NCBI GenBank assembly: GCA_030432295.1
Contig: JAUIHI010000033.1
Location: 1 to 64,000 of the forward strand
Reading direction: 5' to 3'
Source: Anaerolineae bacterium
Lineage (GTDB): Bacteria > Chloroflexota > Anaerolineae > Caldilineales > Caldilineaceae
DNA: 64,000 nt
Shown here: one piece after another, positions 59,427 to 64,000 of the stretch
Numbering within the stretch: position 1 is the stretch's first letter
Layout of the letters: every line of letters begins with the position of its first letter
Made by a program: the position numbers and the translations under genes
The notes under the pieces: generated by a model
Told to the model about the DNA's origin: nothing
The model's database searches: none
What the model saw: only the letters and a program-made list of their open reading frames with translations

Positions 59427-60623
59427 TTAGTCCAACTCAGCCAGGGCAGCGGCGATGCTGATACCCACGGCGTGGGTCTGCGCCCGATGCACGGGTAGCT
59501 TGTCGCGCAGGGATGGGTGATTGGGCGCAGAGGCTTCGTCCGGTTTGTCGCTCATGCAGATTACCAGACAGCCCTGTTCTTTCAGCCAAAGACCCGTCTC
59601 CAACACTTCCTGGGTGATGGTAATCTCCCGCAGCAGCCGCTCGGCCATCGGCGTATCGTCGGCCAGATTGTTCATGTGTTCCAGTGTTGCCAGAAATTCC
59701 TGGCGGCGGAAGCTCTTGAAGGGGGTCGGGTCGCCAGCCTGCACACTGGTATGCACAGCCGTGTGGGCCTGGCGCATGGCCTCGCTGACCCGCTCGCCGC
59801 CCACAATGCACGTCTCCACATAGCGCACAAACTGGGGGAAGGTCGTAATATCCCCACTATCGATGGATTCCAGCAGGTCCACACAGTCGATGGCCCCGTT
59901 GTTGAGGACCAGACACATATAGGCCAGATAGTCCTGGTTGTCCTGGGTCACGTGGTGATATTTGCTGCGGTTCAGTCGGTCGTAGTGGGTCTCGAAGAGT
60001 TTGGCGTCGAAGTTTTCGCCCAACACATTGCCCACTGTGCGGTAGAGACCTTTCAGCCGGGCGCTGTCGATGGAACGGTCGTTGCGTCCCCTTGCGCCGA
60101 TGGCTGTCTTGTCCATATCCACCACGACCACAGTGTTTTTGCTGAACTTCAGACCGTTGGCTTTTTCCAATGCCAGCCAATCGGCCAGACTGGACCAGCG
60201 ATTGGCCGAAAATATCCCCGTCGCTTCGTCTTTGGAATGCCAGGCCGATTGGTCCGCCTTTTCGCCGCCAATAAAGCAACTGCCGGGCAGGCCACTCAGG
60301 GCCAGCAGATTCTGGAATGCTTTGCCGTCGCCGGAAAGGGTGTCGCCGATGAATAGAATTTCGTCTACTTCCGCCCGGCGCAGGGCCTGGGCCTTTTCAA
60401 AAATCCACAGGGCCACCCGGGCATAGTTGCTGTCCAGCTTGCGGGGAATTCCGTCGATGCTGGGTTCCAGTTGGACACGGGCCGATTTCAGCCCCTTCAA
60501 CCGGCGTTCCACCGGCTCCAGATTCCGGTAGACGACCCAGTCGTCGAACATATCGCTCATCGCCGCCAGACCGAAGTTCTCCAGCGTCAGGGGATAACTC
60601 TGGATAGTTTTTATCTGTTCCAT
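59427..60623 (-). CDS. Uncharacterised HAD-like protein
   Basis: 398 residues from ATG 60623 (ATG 60644 is also possible). A phosphatase-type motif NTVVVVDMDKTAIGARGRND lies at about 163-182 (Asp169, Asp171), with ILFIGDTLSGDGKAFQNLL at about 90 and CLVICMSDKPDEASAP near the C-terminus. These could be HAD motifs I, an early strand, and II/III, but the motif order is unusual: the core DxD lies in the middle of the chain instead of at the N-terminus. The rest is helical with no known domain. It is 93 bases from ftsH on the same strand. I do not recognise a specific family. Confidence 0.6.
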   Translation of the reverse strand: MEQIKTIQSYPLTLENFGLAAMSDMFDDWVVYRNLEPVERRLKGLKSARVQLEPSIDGIPRKLDSNYARVALWIFEKAQALRRAEVDEILFIGDTLSGDGKAFQNLLALSGLPGSCFIGGEKADQSAWHSKDEATGIFSANRWSSLADWLALEKANGLKFSKNTVVVVDMDKTAIGARGRNDRSIDSARLKGLYRTVGNVLGENFDAKLFETHYDRLNRSKYHHVTQDNQDYLAYMCLVLNNGAIDCVDLLESIDSGDITTFPQFVRYVETCIVGGERVSEAMRQAHTAVHTSVQAGDPTPFKSFRRQEFLATLEHMNNLADDTPMAERLLREITITQEVLETGLWLKEQGCLVICMSDKPDEASAPNHPSLRDKLPVHRAQTHAVGISIAAALAELD

Positions 60624-60743
60624 AGGGGTATCTTTTCCGTCCATCGCAGTTTTTGAAGCACGTGGGCCTATTATACCAGATGTGACGGGAAGAACCATAC
60701 GCGGGGAAAGTGCGCGTGGGGAGAAGAATAGAGGGGCGGGCGG

Positions 60744-60782
60744 GATGCTGGGATGCTGATGTAACCCCAGCATCCCAGCATC
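60744..60782. repeat. Inverted repeat downstream of asd
   Basis: GATGCTGGGATGCTG (60744-60758) is exactly complementary to CAGCATCCCAGCATC (60768-60782) over 9 bases. It lies 9 bases past the asd stop (60792) on the minus strand and may form the 3' hairpin of the aspartate-pathway mRNA. Confidence 0.8.
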
Positions 60783-60791
60783 TCATCATCT

Positions 60792-61895
60792 TCAGGCAGT
60801 CACCAGCCCACCGGCCAGCGCGGTGGCCTCCACGCCCAGATAGCCCTGGGCCACCAGCAGTTCGGCGTTGAGCAGGCTGCCGCCAGCCGCGCCCCGGATG
60901 GTGTTGTGTCCCAGTGACAGAAACTTTACGTGAAAAAGCGGATCTTCGCGCAGTCGGCCCACGACCGTCGCCATACCGGGGACGCTGCCTGCCAGCCGAT
61001 CCATACGGGGCTGGGGCCGGTCCACTTCCTCTTTGTAAATGATCGGCGGCTGGGGCGCGCTGGGCAGCTTCAACTGCTGAGCCAGGGGATTGTAGTCACG
61101 CCAGGCAGCCCGCACATCGTCCAGCGAGGGGCGCTGCTCGAATTCAGCGCTGATCGCGATCAGATGGCCGTTGCGTACAGGAACCCGGTTGCAGTGGGCG
61201 CTGATGACGAAATCGGGCATGACCACCCGCTCGCCGTTGAAGCGACCCATCAGTTTGTGGGGTTCCCGCTGTTCCATCTTCTCTTCTTCTTTGCCGATGT
61301 AGGGAACCACATTGTCGGTGATGTCCATCGAGCTGACGCCGGGATAGCCCGCGCCGCTGATGGCCTGCATCGTCACGACGAAAATTTTCGTCAAGCCGAA
61401 GCGCTGGTGCAGGGGATGGAGCGCGCCCACCAGATGGGTGGTGGAGCAGTTGGGGTTGGTGGTAATAAAACCTTCTCCGCCCCGCTTGCGCCGTTGCACA
61501 TCGATCAGCCCCAGATGTTCCGGGTTCACTTCCGGGATGAGCAGGGGCACGTCGTCGTCGTAGCGGTGGCTGCTGGCGTTGCTACAGACAATATAGCCCG
61601 CCGCGGCCAGTTGGGACTCCATCTCCGTGGCCGGGCCAGTGGGCAGCGCGCTGAAGACAATCCGGCAGTTGATGCCCGGCTTGCCTTCGGTCAGCACCAC
61701 ATCCCGCAGATGCGCGGGCATATCCCCGCGCAGAATCCAGTGGCAGGCGTCCGCATAGCGCTTGCCCGCGCTGCGCTCCGACGCGCACAGCTCCGTAATC
61801 TCGAACCAGGGATGGCCCTGGAGCATTTGCACAAAGCGTTGTCCGACCGCGCCCGTCGCGCCCAGGACGCCGACGGGGATTTTGTTGGGTTGCAT
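60792..61895 (-). CDS. asd: Aspartate-semialdehyde dehydrogenase
   Basis: 367 residues from ATG 61895 with GGAG upstream. It reduces aspartyl phosphate to aspartate semialdehyde with NADPH, at the branch to lysine, threonine and methionine. N-terminal VGVLGATGAVGQRFVQML is the dinucleotide motif; ITTNPNCSTTHLVGALHPL contains the catalytic Cys150; MQAISGAGYPGVSSMDI follows; SAHCNRVPVRNGHLIAISAEF contains the catalytic His; KFLSLGHNTIRGAAGG ends the core. This is the archaeal/fungal-type subgroup. It follows hom (gap 104 bases with an inverted repeat) and lysC in the order of a shared pathway, so an aspartate-family operon is likely. Confidence 0.95.
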   Translation of the reverse strand: MQPNKIPVGVLGATGAVGQRFVQMLQGHPWFEITELCASERSAGKRYADACHWILRGDMPAHLRDVVLTEGKPGINCRIVFSALPTGPATEMESQLAAAGYIVCSNASSHRYDDDVPLLIPEVNPEHLGLIDVQRRKRGGEGFITTNPNCSTTHLVGALHPLHQRFGLTKIFVVTMQAISGAGYPGVSSMDITDNVVPYIGKEEEKMEQREPHKLMGRFNGERVVMPDFVISAHCNRVPVRNGHLIAISAEFEQRPSLDDVRAAWRDYNPLAQQLKLPSAPQPPIIYKEEVDRPQPRMDRLAGSVPGMATVVGRLREDPLFHVKFLSLGHNTIRGAAGGSLLNAELLVAQGYLGVEATALAGGLVTA

Positions 61896-61933
61896 AAGAG
61901 TCTTTCTCCGTATAGGGTAAGAACTCATATTGC

Positions 61934-61987
61934 GAGTTGCGAATTGTGAGTTGCGTTAGCACGTGCGCAACTTGCAATTCGCAACTC
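61934..61987. repeat. Inverted repeat between hom and asd
   Basis: GAGTTGCGAATTGTGAGTTG (from 61934) pairs with CGCAACTTGCAATTCGCAAC (from 61966) with 20 of 22 matches over 10 bases. It sits within the presumed operon. Confidence 0.75.
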
Positions 61988-61999
61988 GCAACTCGTTCT

Positions 62000-63109
62000 T
62001 TATTCTGTAAATGCCAATTCCACAATATCGCTCAGCACACCCGCCGCGGTGGCATCCACCCCCGCGCCCCGGCCTTGAATGACCAGTGGGTTGGGCTGAT
62101 ACCAGCGGCTGGTGATCTCAATCAGATTGTCCGTGCCGGAGAGACGGCCCAACGGGCTATCCGCCGAGACGGCCACTGGGCCGACCTGACACGCGCCGTT
62201 TTCGACGGTGGCCGCATAGCGCAGCACATTTCCCTGCGCGGCGGCACTCGCTACCAGCCCGGCGAAATGGCTGTCCAATTCGGGCAGGGCGGTCATAAAC
62301 TCGTCCACAGACAGTCCGGCCATCGCCTCCGGGTAGAGACCGGTCACGGCCACATCGGCCATATCCAGCCGCCAGCCCAGGCCCCGGGCCAGAATCAGCG
62401 CTTTGCGCGCCACATCTATCCCGCCCAGATCGTCCCGGGGGTCCGGCTCGGTGTAGCCCAGCTTGTGGGCTTCCCGCACGACTTCGCTGAAGGGCCGCCC
62501 CTCTTGCAGGCCGGTCATCAGATAGCCCAGTGTGCCGCTGAATGTGCCGGCCATACGGGTGATTTCGTCGCCGCTGGCGATCAGCCGGTTGAGGGTGGCG
62601 ATGACAGGCAGGCCCGCGCCGACCGTCGTTTCCCAGCGGGTAGTCGAGAGGGTGCGGGGATGTCCCGGAGTGGCGCCGGCTCGGGTGAGCCGGTCATACG
62701 CCTCCTGCTGAACGGTCAGTGGTTTTTTGTTGGCCAGGACCACTTTGTAGCCCCGATCCAACCCAAAGAGCAACGCGGGGAGGGTGTAGTCGGTGGCCGT
62801 GCAATCGACCACCACCGCGCCCGGTACACCCGCGATGTCCACAATTGCCGCCAGATCGTCCTGGCTGCCGCCCAGCGCGTGGGCGGCCAGGGATTGGCCC
62901 GCGGTCTTCAGGGCCAGGGCCTCTTCGATCTGCTGGTCGTGCAGCCCTTCCATCGGCTCGATCAGCGCGGATCGGCTGTCGCACAGGGCCAGAAAGCGAA
63001 TCTCCAGATCGTACTGATCCGCGTGAAAATCCCGGCTGTCCAGAATCTGGCGCACCAGCGCCCGGCCCACACCGCCCAGGCCGAAGAGAATGAGTGGAAG
63101 TTGTTGCAT
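62000..63109 (-). CDS. hom: Homoserine dehydrogenase
   Basis: 369 residues from ATG 63109 (AAGGA lies 10 bases upstream; ATG 63133 would add 8 residues). It reduces aspartate semialdehyde to homoserine. Core motifs: LILFGLGGVGRALVRQIL (NAD fold), KVVLANKKPLTV, TVGAGLPVIATLNRLIASGD, MAGTFSGTLGYLMTGLQEG and YTEPDPRDDLGGIDVARKALIL (catalytic Lys/Asp region). There is no C-terminal ACT domain (about 370 residues versus 430 in regulated forms), so feedback control may act elsewhere, for example on the aspartate kinase. It lies between lysC and asd. Confidence 0.94.
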   Translation of the reverse strand: MQQLPLILFGLGGVGRALVRQILDSRDFHADQYDLEIRFLALCDSRSALIEPMEGLHDQQIEEALALKTAGQSLAAHALGGSQDDLAAIVDIAGVPGAVVVDCTATDYTLPALLFGLDRGYKVVLANKKPLTVQQEAYDRLTRAGATPGHPRTLSTTRWETTVGAGLPVIATLNRLIASGDEITRMAGTFSGTLGYLMTGLQEGRPFSEVVREAHKLGYTEPDPRDDLGGIDVARKALILARGLGWRLDMADVAVTGLYPEAMAGLSVDEFMTALPELDSHFAGLVASAAAQGNVLRYAATVENGACQVGPVAVSADSPLGRLSGTDNLIEITSRWYQPNPLVIQGRGAGVDATAAGVLSDIVELAFTE

Positions 63110-63155
63110 AAGTGATAATTCCTTTGTATTCATAGATGGCGGGTGGCAGGTATTG

Positions 63156-63225
63156 GATATTGGGTATTAGATATTTCGTAGTGACGTACCGACGCTAAAC
63201 TACGAAATATCTAATACCCAATATC
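63156..63225. repeat. Perfect 27-base inverted repeat between lysC and hom
   Basis: GATATTGGGTATTAGATATT and seven further bases (63156-63182) are exactly complementary to 63199-63225 across 16 bases. On the minus strand the U-run comes before the hairpin, not after it, so it does not fit a terminator of lysC. It may stabilise or separate the operon mRNA. Confidence 0.85.
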
Positions 63226-63229
63226 TTTT

Positions 63230-64000
<771 letters not shown>

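Overview
The window looks like a chromosomal contig from a GC-rich, uncultured-type bacterium, most likely a member of the Chloroflexota (Anaerolineae/Caldilineae-like). This is an inference: there is no rRNA or tRNA gene to anchor it. The supporting signs are a bacterial mevalonate kinase, an RqcH/NFACT protein, very large GAF/PAS histidine kinases, secreted PA14 and golvesin-type proteins with Thr-Pro linkers, GatCA, and unusually many palindromic intergenic repeats, some running into genes.

Layout. 1-6.2 kb: an IS transposase tail, a BrnT/CopG-type toxin-antitoxin pair behind a near-consensus promoter, a RecB/Cas4-like Fe-S nuclease, an AAA ATPase overlapping a TOPRIM-like protein, and recJ, all on the plus strand with short gaps. 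The ATPase/TOPRIM pair is lower in GC than its neighbours and looks like an inserted defence-type cassette. 6.3-8.4 kb: a membrane-anchored esterase and mevalonate kinase. 8.5-19.3 kb, minus strand: nagA, two histidine kinases, glgB and a glycogen-synthase-like glycosyltransferase. 19.5-31.6 kb: two secreted carbohydrate-binding-type proteins, a GNAT protein, rqcH, mannonate dehydratase, an aminotransferase, gatA and gatC. Upstream of gatC lies a well-delimited candidate structured RNA with its own promoter and tandem terminators.

31.9-32.7 kb is an AT-richer stretch without a supportable gene. 32.7-39.7 kb holds a catalytically dead alpha/beta hydrolase, an SDR/acyl-CoA dehydrogenase/phosphotransferase trio (acyl-CoA catabolism), a DHFR-like reductase, a frameshifted phosphotransferase, a formyltransferase-like protein and yggX. 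39.8-46.7 kb holds an ATP-grasp ligase, a degenerate polyprenyl-synthetase-like protein, HAD and MBL hydrolases, a membrane-anchored thermonuclease, a GNAT protein and a 3-hydroxybutyrate dehydrogenase. 47.2-57.0 kb is a block of four histidine kinases (REC-HK, REC-GAF-HK and two membrane hybrid kinases). The two membrane kinases are paralogues, and each is preceded by a copy of the same ~107-base leader. 57.4-64 kb: ftsH, a HAD-like protein, and the aspartate-family genes asd, hom and lysC (cut by the window end).

The strongest candidates for undescribed biology are the RNA domain upstream of gatCA (31637-31783), the duplicated kinase leader (53694-53826 and 57144-57250), the ATPase/TOPRIM cassette (1686-3763), and the many palindromic repeats, several of which have entered reading frames (rqcH, the ATP-grasp gene, the glycosyltransferase tail).
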